Assembly (NCBI GenBank): GCA_023391415.1
Contig: JAEWAY010000007.1
Span: 1 to 56,444 of the forward strand
Source of the DNA: Bacteroidota bacterium
GTDB lineage: Bacteria > Bacteroidota > Bacteroidia > Cytophagales > Cytophagaceae
Reading direction: 5' to 3'
Length of the DNA stretch: 56,444 nt
Under the pieces are notes generated by a model, which did no database searches, was not told where the DNA came from, and saw only the letters and a program-made list of their open reading frames with translations. Made by a program: the position numbers and the translations under genes. Below, in pieces: positions 7,208-15,846 of the stretch; the stretch's first letter is position 1; every line of letters starts with the position of its first letter.

Positions 7208-8931
7208 TTATTTTCAATTGGAGTGATTTGTTGTTTTCGCCAAGCATCTAAAACAGGAGAAAAATGAATTTCCTCATGTGGCAAATTCCATTCTTTATAG
7301 AAAGAGCAGTCGTTACTATTTGGTGTCGGATCTGGTCTTCTAATTTTAATTCTTGTTGGCATTATTACGGAATCTCCCAATAAAATACATTCACCTCTTC
7401 TGAGATTTGAGAACATGCTTACGATTCCCCTGACAGAATCAGGTAGTAAGCTCTTTACATAAGATTGGTCTTCAGGATTTGAAATCCGCAAGCAAAGAAA
7501 TGTGTTGCATTGGGAAAGGATTGTTGCTGAAACTTCTCTCGGCCTCTGACTAATAACAGTCAAACTAATTCCATATTTACGACCTTCTTTTGAAATTCTT
7601 TCGGCTGATAATCTTGCGGCTTCAGAATTAGGGTCTTTATCATTAAAATAGATGTGTGCTTCATCACAAAAAACAGAAACAGGGTATGCCTTAGAGTTTA
7701 CTTTTTTATACCAATATGCAAAATCAAATAAACATCTTAAAATAAGAGATATTACAGAATTACGTACGTCAAACGGAATCGCACTCATGTCAACAATAAC
7801 AATTTTTTTTGGATTTGTTTCTTCTCCTAAAATCTTTCGAAACAACACCTCCATAGAAGCAGATGTGTTGTAAGTTGTGGGCTTGAATATTAAATCATAA
7901 CGCTTGTCATTAAGACGAGAATCTATTCTCATTAATAGTCTTGTGAAATCACCATTTAACGGGCCTTTAATCAGTCCTCTTGAACCTTGCACCATTTCAA
8001 CATCAAGCCGTCTGAATTCATCTATTATGCTTTTAAAATCGAAATAAACGGGGGTATCAATAGTGATCTTTGGAATGTTTAAAGACTGATTTTCAGCGTG
8101 GCTCTCTTTAGCGGCTTGGAGTAGTTCTTTAAATTTGGCAATTTGGTTTGGTGCTGCTGATTCTGCCCTATCTACCATTAACCCTAAAAGTTCATCACTT
8201 CTCATCAACCAGTAAGGAAATTCTAAATCACCTGCGTTAATGTATTCTGCATAGTCACCAAAAGCTGTTTTGTATTCATTGTGAAGGTCAAATAGTACTA
8301 CAGTAGATTTCGGGAACTTTGAAATGCTTTGAAGCAGTGAAGCTACTGTCCAAGATTTTCCCCCACCTGTTTGACCTAAAACTGCTGCATGTCTCGAAAG
8401 AAAGCAATCAAGGTTGATTTTCGCCTCTTGGTTTTTTATTAAAGATAACTCTCCAACTGAAAAATTCCCCTCTGCAAAAGATTCATAGACTTTATCTATT
8501 ATATCAGGTAATACAGCAAATACGTCATTGTTTACCGTTGGTAGTAAATCTGTGCCTCTTTCAAACTTGCCAGCAGCATCAATTGTGCCTACTGGTATAA
8601 CTGAAATAATTCTCAGCTGATTTTGTATGAGATATTCATCCGCACGCTCTGCCTTCTTTATATCGCCATTTAGTGTCGTTGTTTCTTTCATCGATATATC
8701 TGTAATCATTGAAAGCAACATTCCATTAGGAATAGCGACCATTACGAATGTTCCTGGCTGGCCAATCAAGACAGGGGTCGGGCCGGTTGATGTATCAATT
8801 GTGACATTCATGTTTTCGGGTACACCGTAAACGGTTTCATCTGAATCTGAATGTTCATAAAGTGAAATATTAATAGTATCACCTGATACACTTATAACTT
8901 TTCCTATTTTGTAATCTTTCATCTTTTGCAT
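7204..8931 (-). CDS. HerA-like ATPase/translocase (DUF87 type), partner of SIR2
   Basis: About 575 residues. An N-terminal HAS-barrel-like beta region (residues 1-130, with KIGKVISVSGD) precedes the RecA-like motor. Walker A is GQTGGGKS (~187-194), Walker B is SVFCDEAHIYF, and SQRPREVSATILSQCNTF carries the sensor/arginine-finger region of the FtsK-HerA superfamily. Such proteins form hexamers. In SIR2-HerA antiphage systems HerA assembles with the SIR2 protein into a large complex whose trigger leads to NAD+ depletion or nucleic-acid cleavage. The gene begins right after the SIR2 stop (TTG 8934, ATG 8931 or ATG 8922 are all possible; 8931 is used) and overlaps res by four bases. Confidence 0.88.
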   Translation of the reverse strand: MQKMKDYKIGKVISVSGDTINISLYEHSDSDETVYGVPENMNVTIDTSTGPTPVLIGQPGTFVMVAIPNGMLLSMITDISMKETTTLNGDIKKAERADEYLIQNQLRIISVIPVGTIDAAGKFERGTDLLPTVNNDVFAVLPDIIDKVYESFAEGNFSVGELSLIKNQEAKINLDCFLSRHAAVLGQTGGGKSWTVASLLQSISKFPKSTVVLFDLHNEYKTAFGDYAEYINAGDLEFPYWLMRSDELLGLMVDRAESAAPNQIAKFKELLQAAKESHAENQSLNIPKITIDTPVYFDFKSIIDEFRRLDVEMVQGSRGLIKGPLNGDFTRLLMRIDSRLNDKRYDLIFKPTTYNTSASMEVLFRKILGEETNPKKIVIVDMSAIPFDVRNSVISLILRCLFDFAYWYKKVNSKAYPVSVFCDEAHIYFNDKDPNSEAARLSAERISKEGRKYGISLTVISQRPREVSATILSQCNTFLCLRISNPEDQSYVKSLLPDSVRGIVSMFSNLRRGECILLGDSVIMPTRIKIRRPDPTPNSNDCSFYKEWNLPHEEIHFSPVLDAWRKQQITPIENK

Positions 8932-8934
8932 CAA

Positions 8935-9972
8935 TTAAGGATTAAATAGTTCTGCAAGTTTTTTGAAGTCCCAAAGGTCATAGCTGCCTGCCGTTTCTTT
9001 ACCATTGTAATACAGCTTGTCATTTACCATATAGTGGAAGCTTGGGTTTTCTTTCAACTTCAGGATTTCAGGAGTTTCATCTTTTGACAAAGCAAAAACT
9101 CTAATTGAATTGGAGCGAAGTTTTGGATTGAAAATTATGTCATTAATATGTTCGTCACGGTAACTATACCCACAGGAAACAATGTATTTACATTGCTTTC
9201 CAATAACCGTAGACGCATATCTGAAAAGCTTATCGTAAGGTGCTTCAAGAGTTTCAGTAACCTTAGTTCTTCTTGGTAAAATCATGCACCTGTTATCTGA
9301 GAGTTCAGCAGAAAATAATTCCATAACCTCTCCATTATCCTTATACCAAGATGTTGAGCCATGCAGTTTGATTAACTTAATATGAGGCTCATTAAAAGGC
9401 TCAAATCTTCTGTTGGAATTTATTTTTCCATAGATTAAATCTATTCTTTCAACATCGAAAAATCGTTGAGCTACACCTTCAAAACCATTGTAAACAGGAA
9501 TTTTCGCTATAGAAGCTGCTAACTCGAAAATTAAGTCATAGTTGGTTGTAAAAATCCATACCGACTCATTTCTGTGTAACATCAGTTTTTTCAAACCTTT
9601 AAAAAACTTAATGTGGTGTTCAAGGTTTGGAGAATGTACTTCATTTATAACATTAACAATATGTCTTCTAATTGATTCGAGCAAGGAATCAATTTCAGAA
9701 TAACCACCACTTACTCTAGCCTTATTAAGGAAATCAGATAATAGTTCAATATCTGGTTCTCCTTTATCTGCATTGAGTGTTACGCCTTCAGTTCCCAATA
9801 TCTTCTCAACCAGAGTTGTTTCATCTGAAGTCAGTTTTTTTAACACGTCTATTGTGAGCTGAGAAGTAAGTGGGTATCCCGCAGCAAAAGAAGACCCTGC
9901 TCCAAAGAAAAAACCAATTTGACTTAGGCCAGTATTTGCATTAGGGAATAGATCTGAAAGTGTAATGTCCAT
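8935..9972 (-). CDS. SIR2-like NAD-binding defence protein
   Basis: A 345-residue SIR2_2-type protein. The NAD-binding loop is FFFGAGSSFAAG (GAGSS at 24-28), FTTNYD at 141-146 carries the catalytic Asn-Asp pair, KLHGSTSW at 203-209 carries the catalytic His (H204), and SCGYSYRDEHIN closes the Rossmann fold. No zinc-binding Cys4 module is visible, so this is a defence-type NADase-like SIR2 rather than a deacetylase. It is encoded nine bases after Mod and immediately before the HerA gene, the pair known as SIR2-HerA. Its position inside the type III operon suggests a second, abortive layer co-expressed with restriction. Confidence 0.87.
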   Translation of the reverse strand: MDITLSDLFPNANTGLSQIGFFFGAGSSFAAGYPLTSQLTIDVLKKLTSDETTLVEKILGTEGVTLNADKGEPDIELLSDFLNKARVSGGYSEIDSLLESIRRHIVNVINEVHSPNLEHHIKFFKGLKKLMLHRNESVWIFTTNYDLIFELAASIAKIPVYNGFEGVAQRFFDVERIDLIYGKINSNRRFEPFNEPHIKLIKLHGSTSWYKDNGEVMELFSAELSDNRCMILPRRTKVTETLEAPYDKLFRYASTVIGKQCKYIVSCGYSYRDEHINDIIFNPKLRSNSIRVFALSKDETPEILKLKENPSFHYMVNDKLYYNGKETAGSYDLWDFKKLAELFNP

Positions 9973-9981
9973 TTGTTGCCC

Positions 9982-12060
9982 TTATATCGTTTTAAAGTCT
10001 ATCCCAGCATCCTTCATCTGTAATACTGTATTGGTTTTTAATTGATCATTTCCGGTGAACAGGTTATCTAGTGTAATTACCTTTCTTGGCTGGTCTGCGA
10101 TGATCTTATCAACCACAGCCTGGGTCATTTCTGTTAAGCCTATTATGAGTTCACCGCCTTTGACCTTATAGTAGTTACCTTTATTCTCGACCTTGTCTGT
10201 CAATTGATAGCCTGCTTTTACCATCAATTCATAAAGCATGTTTTGTTCCTGGCTGCCTTCGCTTACCGGATCGGTAAAGGCATCCAACTGTTGTATCAGG
10301 TTTTCTTCCGTAATTTCCCGGCCTCTCCATATTTTGAAATTGGAGTGCGAGAGCTTGAACGACTTAAATCCCATATCCGAAGTTTCGCCATTTTTATTTT
10401 TCGTTGACCAACCGATCGAATTAGTTCCTATGTCAATTCCCAGCTGTTTAGGCTTAGAATTTTCTTCATCCATTTTTTTTATTACTCGTCTCACTCGCTC
10501 TTTAGAGACATCTGATATGGTTTTAAAACCAGCTTTATAGGCTTCACTACTATTATCACACAATTCAGGTAATTGAACTAGAATGAATTTTCTGTCTTTC
10601 CCATCTTCATTGTTAAGCTCTAAAGCAGCTTGAGCAATAGTTCCTGAACCAGCAAAAAAATCTAGCACAATATCTCCGGGCTTTGTATCAATAGACTTGA
10701 GCAATAATTTGGAAAGATCAGTCGGTTTGGGGTATGAGAAATAGCTTTTTCCTTCAAATAGCTTTTCAACTTCAATTCCCCCATCACTTTTAAGTGAGAT
10801 TATGGAACGTAGAAGAAGTTTGTCCAACTCCTCTAAAAAATTCACAGAACTAGGCTGAGTATTTTCGTCTTTGTCAAACCAAATTCTACCACATAAGAAA
10901 GTTCCGTCATGTAGCTCAATTATACTTTTGTACTTACCATTCTCAATTTGAGCTGCCTCGTTAAAAGTATCTTCTTTCCATCTCCATCCTCTATCTGGTA
11001 CTTTTACTGGTTTTCCTGTTTTAGGGTGTTTTACTTCATATTTTGGTCCAAAAGTATTTGCATTTGGCCAACTCATATTTATTTTGCCCCATAACTTATA
11101 ATTACTGTCTAATGAATTATAGAGGGTAATTCCTCTGTCATAACCTTTTTTATTATAGAGCTTTCTAATTTCTTTTTCTGCCTCGGGTATAGGTGTATTT
11201 TGTTTCTTTAACTTGGTGAGCAATCCTCTGATGTCTTGCATCCCCTCTTTATCCATAACAAACTCATGTTTTAGGAAAGAATCTTTTACATAGATCAAAA
11301 TGTATTCATGAATACTGCCAATCCCTTTATCGTTTTTAGGGACTCTTTTATTCCATGTAATACATTCTATGAAATTCTCTTCCCCAAATATCTCGTTCAT
11401 TAGAAGTTTAAGGTTATGCACTTCATTATCGTCTATATGAACAAAGATTACTCCATCGTCACGCATCAGGTTTTTCGCAAGGAAGAGGCGGGGGTACATC
11501 ATGCTTAACCAGTTGCTGTGAAAATGTCCGCTGTCTTTACTGTTCTTTCTGAACAGACCTTCTTTCATTAGGTATCCCTCTTCGTCCTTGTCCCCAACAC
11601 GTTTTTCATAGTCTTTTTTATTTTCTTTAAAACTGTCCGGATAGATAAAGCTATCATTACCGGTATTGTAAGGTGGATCTATAATGATACACTTTACCTT
11701 TCCATAGTACGCTTTTTGCAAGACCTTCAGCACTTCCAGGTTTTCACCTTCGATGAAAACATTCTCTGTAGTATCGAAATTGATAGACTCCTCCGGTACA
11801 GGTTTTAGTGTAGCGGTAGTAGGTATTTGCAGTACTTTAAAAGCATCTGACTTTCCTGCCCAGTTTAGCACATATCTTTCATTGGAAAAATTAATGTTGT
11901 CGGTGAAGGCAGCATTGAATTTTTCCATATCAATTTTACCTTCTGAGAAAATGTCAGGGAAAAGCTGCCTTAGTTTTTCTACGTTATCTTCTTGTATGTT
12001 TAAAGATTCTCCGGTCATTTTATCAATTTCTTTTTTATTAATTTTCGGTATCATTATCAT
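9982..12060 (-). CDS. Type III DNA methyltransferase subunit (Mod) with a Cas9 RuvC-I-like insertion
   Basis: A 692-residue beta-class N6-adenine methyltransferase: catalytic DPPYNTGND at 128-136, a long target-recognition region, then the AdoMet motif LDFFAGSGT near 465-472. Mod modifies one strand of an asymmetric site and guides Res. After RVRRVIKKMDEENSK the sequence KPKQLGIDIGTNSIGWSTKN (from ~residue 536) interrupts what should continue as the usual (D/N)LGFK.FKL..SNFKIW segment, which resumes as DMGFKSFKLSHSNFKIW. The extra ~25 residues match the RuvC-I motif that starts Cas9 proteins and explain part of the unusual length. Mod starts inside the end of the rmuC-like gene (23-base overlap). 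The methyltransferase core appears intact. Confidence 0.9.
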   Translation of the reverse strand: MIMIPKINKKEIDKMTGESLNIQEDNVEKLRQLFPDIFSEGKIDMEKFNAAFTDNINFSNERYVLNWAGKSDAFKVLQIPTTATLKPVPEESINFDTTENVFIEGENLEVLKVLQKAYYGKVKCIIIDPPYNTGNDSFIYPDSFKENKKDYEKRVGDKDEEGYLMKEGLFRKNSKDSGHFHSNWLSMMYPRLFLAKNLMRDDGVIFVHIDDNEVHNLKLLMNEIFGEENFIECITWNKRVPKNDKGIGSIHEYILIYVKDSFLKHEFVMDKEGMQDIRGLLTKLKKQNTPIPEAEKEIRKLYNKKGYDRGITLYNSLDSNYKLWGKINMSWPNANTFGPKYEVKHPKTGKPVKVPDRGWRWKEDTFNEAAQIENGKYKSIIELHDGTFLCGRIWFDKDENTQPSSVNFLEELDKLLLRSIISLKSDGGIEVEKLFEGKSYFSYPKPTDLSKLLLKSIDTKPGDIVLDFFAGSGTIAQAALELNNEDGKDRKFILVQLPELCDNSSEAYKAGFKTISDVSKERVRRVIKKMDEENSKPKQLGIDIGTNSIGWSTKNKNGETSDMGFKSFKLSHSNFKIWRGREITEENLIQQLDAFTDPVSEGSQEQNMLYELMVKAGYQLTDKVENKGNYYKVKGGELIIGLTEMTQAVVDKIIADQPRKVITLDNLFTGNDQLKTNTVLQMKDAGIDFKTI

Positions 12061-13618
12061 CGTCTAATACTTCACCATCCGTAAGGGGTAATATTAGCTT
12101 TGTTTCGGCTTCACTTAATGCCTCAACTCCCCGAAGTTTTCTTTGAATAGCTCTTGTTCGTTTACCCATCACATCGTCCAACTGGTTGAGCCCTGTTTGA
12201 ATATTGTTCTGAGCTTTAGAGAGCATTCCTCCAAATGTTTCAAATTCCTTTTTAACAGCACCCAATACCTGCCATACTTCACTGCTGCGTTTTTGGATGG
12301 CTAGTGTTTTAAAGCCCATCTGCAAGCTATTTAGGATAGCGGCAAGAGTAGTAGGGCCAGTTACGATTACTTTGCAGTTACGCTGTAAATCCTCTAATAA
12401 ACTTGCCTTGCGGACAACCTCGGCATATATCCCTTCAAATGGCAGGAACATAATGGCAAAATCTGTGGTATTGGGAGGATCAATGTATTTGTCACAAATA
12501 TCCCTTGCCATTTTCTTGATGGTGGTGTCCAGAGCCTTTTGGGCTAACTCTATTTGTCCAATGTCGCCCACATCATAGGCTGTTTGCAATTGCTCATAAA
12601 CATCTTTCGGAAATTTCGCATCAACTGGCAACCATACCTGATCGTTATTGTCATCTCTGCCGGGAAGTTTAATTGCAAATTCGACTGATTCACTACTGTT
12701 TGATTTAACTTTTACATTTGCCTGATATTGATCAGGAGCTAAAATTTGTTCCAGCAGCATGCCTAATTGGATTTCACCAATACCTCCACGCATTTTAACA
12801 TTGCTAAGCACTTTTTTTAGGCCACCTACATCCTGAGCCAATGTTTGCATTTCACCTAATCCCTTTTGAACTTCAATTAATTGCTTTCCAACCGTTTCAA
12901 AGCTTTGTCCCAGGCGTTCACTAAGCGTTTTCTCTAGTTTTTCTTCAACAGTGTTTTTAATGATATCAAGTTTCGTTTCCGTACCTTTTACTAATTCATT
13001 TTGTTTGGCTTCCATCTGTCCAAACTTCTCTTTTTGTATGTCATTAAATGATTTTACATTTTTATCAAAAGCCTCTTGAAACCCTTTAATTGCCTTTTCC
13101 AATGCTTCTCGCATTTGCGTATTATCCTTTTGAGCTTGCTCCGTAAGGGTCTTGAGCTTTTCCTGTACCTGATTATTTATCTTATCAAGTTGCAAGATAT
13201 TGGCATCAGAAAAGTCATTGATATTTTTAGTTAATTCTTCCCTGTTTGCTTTCAGGTTTGTTTCTGTTTTATCAATTAAACCAGTGATTTTCTGTTCAAG
13301 TGTTGTATTTAGTTTTTCCAGAGCCTTTTGATTCTGCTCTGTTATAGTTTTTAGTGTCCCGGTCAACTCAACTTTGAATTCTTTTAAGGTGTTGTTAAGT
13401 TCTGTTCGGTTATCCTTGGCAATAGCAGAATTTTCCTCCCGGTTGATTCTGAAGTCTTCTTTTAATCCAGTTTCAATTTTTGACAAACTATTTTGAAGCT
13501 CTTCGATTTTAATCTGCAGAGACTGAATGTCATTGGTCTGCTTTGGCCGGAATACGATTATCAATATTATGGAGATCCCAACTAAGACACAGAGGATTAC
13601 TAGTAATGTTTCAATCAT
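12038..13618 (-). CDS. rmuC: RmuC-family DNA recombination-associated protein
   Basis: A 526-residue protein. Residues 1-26 form a membrane anchor (LLVILCVLVGISIILIIVF), ~30-230 form a long coiled coil rich in K/E/Q, and ~270-480 form the RmuC domain with MRGGIGEIQLGMLLEQIL, LPVDAKFPKDVYEQL and FAIMFLPFEGIYAEV, related to PD-(D/E)xK nucleases. RmuC limits rearrangements at inverted repeats and is often found near restriction or phage-defence genes. It is translationally coupled on both sides: its start overlaps the XRE gene and its end overlaps mod. A copy inside a defence operon is probably a cassette-specific paralogue rather than the housekeeping rmuC. Confidence 0.85.
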   Translation of the reverse strand: MIETLLVILCVLVGISIILIIVFRPKQTNDIQSLQIKIEELQNSLSKIETGLKEDFRINREENSAIAKDNRTELNNTLKEFKVELTGTLKTITEQNQKALEKLNTTLEQKITGLIDKTETNLKANREELTKNINDFSDANILQLDKINNQVQEKLKTLTEQAQKDNTQMREALEKAIKGFQEAFDKNVKSFNDIQKEKFGQMEAKQNELVKGTETKLDIIKNTVEEKLEKTLSERLGQSFETVGKQLIEVQKGLGEMQTLAQDVGGLKKVLSNVKMRGGIGEIQLGMLLEQILAPDQYQANVKVKSNSSESVEFAIKLPGRDDNNDQVWLPVDAKFPKDVYEQLQTAYDVGDIGQIELAQKALDTTIKKMARDICDKYIDPPNTTDFAIMFLPFEGIYAEVVRKASLLEDLQRNCKVIVTGPTTLAAILNSLQMGFKTLAIQKRSSEVWQVLGAVKKEFETFGGMLSKAQNNIQTGLNQLDDVMGKRTRAIQRKLRGVEALSEAETKLILPLTDGEVLDDDNDTEN

Positions 13619-13919
13619 TTTTTTGTAGCATTTTACGGTTAATTTTTTCCTCTGTCATTTTAATTGCTCTCAAGCCAACCTCTTCATTTTTTACCAGGTC
13701 AAATAATTGATCAGCTAACCAAATAGTCAGTAATTCCTTACTGTCTGCTTTATAAATGGAAGCTAATTTCAAAATATGTTCTCTTTTTGCTTTGCGGTCT
13801 CCTCTTTCAATTTTGCTGAGCATGGGGGTATCCATGTCAAGCATACTTGCCACTTGTCGTTGTAAAAGGTGATTAGCTTCCCGAAGCTGTCTTAGGCGTT
13901 CACCGAATTGATTCTCCAT
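13611..13919 (-). CDS. XRE-family regulator of the type III R-M/SIR2-HerA operon
   Basis: A 102-residue protein whose residues 5-60 form an XRE helix-turn-helix (RLRQLREANHLLQRQVASML, SKIERGDRKAKREHILKLA). The rest (~65-102) is helical and has no recognised domain. It is the first gene of the operon and its stop overlaps the RmuC start by eight bases. Small controller proteins of this kind commonly delay restriction expression relative to methylation. A perfect TTGAC-TT-GTCAA dyad lies 11 bases before its start codon. Confidence 0.8.
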   Translation of the reverse strand: MENQFGERLRQLREANHLLQRQVASMLDMDTPMLSKIERGDRKAKREHILKLASIYKADSKELLTIWLADQLFDLVKNEEVGLRAIKMTEEKINRKMLQKND

Positions 13920-13929
13920 TTATAAAATA

Positions 13930-13941
13930 TTGACTTGTCAA
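13930..13941. promoter_or_regulatory. Palindromic operator candidate for the XRE controller
   Basis: TTGACTTGTCAA has 5-bp arms TTGAC/GTCAA around a TT centre, 11 bases upstream of the XRE start codon (13919). The position and symmetry fit binding by a dimeric XRE protein, but the dyad is short. Confidence 0.4.
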
Positions 13942-14037
13942 ATTTTGGCTAATATAAGAAAAGAAAACTGAAAAAAGAGAAAAAAGAATGGAGATTAACG
14001 GCATAGGATTTTAGGAAATTCAGGAAACAGAGGAAGG

Positions 14038-15846
14038 TCAATCCTCCGAATCCTGAGACTCCTTAATTTCCTTAGCAGGCTTAGTATAGGAGTCCTTTTC
14101 ATCCCGGTGGAGCAGGCCACCTTTTACAAAGTTGGTGATATAGCCCTGGGCGGTTTTGTCTTTGATGCCCAGTTGCATGGCTATTTCCAGGTATCCTTGC
14201 CGGTTGAATTGTGGAGGCAGGGTTTCATAAAAGCGTTCTCGCTTATTGAGCTTTTTAACGGGCTGCTCTGCATCCGGCAGTTGGTTGAAGATATAGCTGG
14301 CATGTTCCATGAGTGTTTCTGCAATTCGCAGGGCGATATTGAAATCCTGCTCCTCACACACCAGCTTGTCAGGAATCTCACCGGAATCCATTAGCCGGAG
14401 GGCAGACAGGATCATGGCCACCCGGAAGGTGATCAAGCCCAACCGCCTGATGGTGCCAATGTATTCTTCCCCTTTCAGGTTGAAATAGTGCTGAAAGCAG
14501 GTAGTGAAGAAGTGATTGAAAGCTTGCTGCTGGTCTTTGGTGAGGACAAATTGTATTTCCGGGGCAGCCTTTAAGGCTTCATGGAAGCCGAAAAAGGCTT
14601 TGCCCAACTCATAGAAATAGTCATCCAGCCCGGTAGGAGTATTTGTAGCAAATACGTTGGTCCATACCGGTTGCATGTTCATGTAGTAAAACATGAACCG
14701 GCTGAACAGTCCGTCTTCTGCACTTGGGATCAGGTTTAACACCTGCTTGGGTGTACCGGAAAGTACAGTGGAAAGACAAGGGCTTTCCAGATCGACATAT
14801 TCCCGGTCGGTTTTACGGTAATAATTAATTGTTTCATGGTGGAAAGATTTCCTGAAACCATCGGAGTAGTTGCCAAAATCACTTTTAAAGGTATTGGCCA
14901 GTGTATCTCCTTCGGTTTCAAAGATCAATCCTTTGCCCTGGTTATCGTTCAGGAGCTGGAAAGCTCCCGAAGCACTGCTATTGGCTGGTATAAAGAGCAA
15001 TTGCAGTGGAGGTTCAACCGGTTTTTCTATATCCGGGTGCTTTTTCTTGTTGGAATTATATTCGGCCATATCCACTTCATACTGCTGCCGGGCAGCCTTG
15101 CTTTGTTCCTTCATACTGTCATGAATGGGTTTGACCAGCTTGCGGCAATGGTTGAGCCTTCCTTTGCCTGCGGATGCCTGGGCAGAGACAAACAGAAAGA
15201 GGTTGGCAAAGACTTTCTTGTTGTGATAGATGCCGTAAATCGTGGGAAATGCACTGCTCAGGGTCACCATAGAACCCAGGAGCAGCAAATCCCTTTCTTC
15301 ATCCGTTTCTGCTACCTCCACGATCTTTTTAAGGAAGTCAGGAAGTTGAGGAAATAGAGCACACGGAAGGGTTGGCAGCTTTTTGGTTTCTGTCTGTTCC
15401 GGTTCTTCTTTTTGGGTATTCCTAATAGTTGAACGGTATTCCGGCTTTTCCACTGGTTTGCTTTTGGGTAACTCTATTCCGGCATTCTTAGCCAGATAGA
15501 ATAATGTATTGATGTTCACCCCGGAGCCTTTTGATTTCAGGCAGTTGTCAAACTGCTTGTCGCATTCAGGTTGTGAATAGTCTGGATGAAATTGACTTAC
15601 TCGGTGATATAATTCCCTTCCATTTTCTCCAAACTCATCCGCAAGTGCAAAGCCGATATTTCGCCATTCTTCGTAAGAAGTGGTCAGGTCTGCACGGTTG
15701 ATTTCTATTTGCTCAATGAGCTGTACCACTTCACTGTATTTGTCATTGGTGAAGGTTGCTTGTGTTGCTCTTATTATCGGTTCTTTCTTGTTGCTTTGCT
15801 CAGGAGTTTGAAGCCAATCCTGAACATTGAATTTCTTCTTTTCCAT
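14038..15846 (-). CDS. PriCT-2/DUF3987 primase-helicase-like mobile-element replication protein
   Basis: A 602-residue protein. The N-terminal ~50-125 region (YEEWRNIGFALADEFGENG, FDNCLKS, GVNINTLFYLAKNAGI) resembles PriCT-2, a primase C-terminal module. From ~150 onward it matches DUF3987, a RecA-like helicase family of Bacteroidota mobile elements (LLLGSMVTLSSAFPTIYGIY, a Walker-like SAQASAGKGRL loop, LLFIPANSSASGAFQLL, IFETEGDTLA, SRFMFYY). It overlaps the BT4734-like gene by one base (stop/start TAATG type). Together the two are the standard replication module beside the integrase in such islands. Its function as replicase is inferred from that context. Confidence 0.8.
   Translation of the reverse strand: MEKKKFNVQDWLQTPEQSNKKEPIIRATQATFTNDKYSEVVQLIEQIEINRADLTTSYEEWRNIGFALADEFGENGRELYHRVSQFHPDYSQPECDKQFDNCLKSKGSGVNINTLFYLAKNAGIELPKSKPVEKPEYRSTIRNTQKEEPEQTETKKLPTLPCALFPQLPDFLKKIVEVAETDEERDLLLLGSMVTLSSAFPTIYGIYHNKKVFANLFLFVSAQASAGKGRLNHCRKLVKPIHDSMKEQSKAARQQYEVDMAEYNSNKKKHPDIEKPVEPPLQLLFIPANSSASGAFQLLNDNQGKGLIFETEGDTLANTFKSDFGNYSDGFRKSFHHETINYYRKTDREYVDLESPCLSTVLSGTPKQVLNLIPSAEDGLFSRFMFYYMNMQPVWTNVFATNTPTGLDDYFYELGKAFFGFHEALKAAPEIQFVLTKDQQQAFNHFFTTCFQHYFNLKGEEYIGTIRRLGLITFRVAMILSALRLMDSGEIPDKLVCEEQDFNIALRIAETLMEHASYIFNQLPDAEQPVKKLNKRERFYETLPPQFNRQGYLEIAMQLGIKDKTAQGYITNFVKGGLLHRDEKDSYTKPAKEIKESQDSED

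Noticed and set aside
10372..10449. A real cas9 gene or fragment read in another frame
   Set aside because: Only ~25 residues match, they are in frame within mod, and no HNH, bridge helix, cas1/cas2 or repeat array is visible anywhere in the window.
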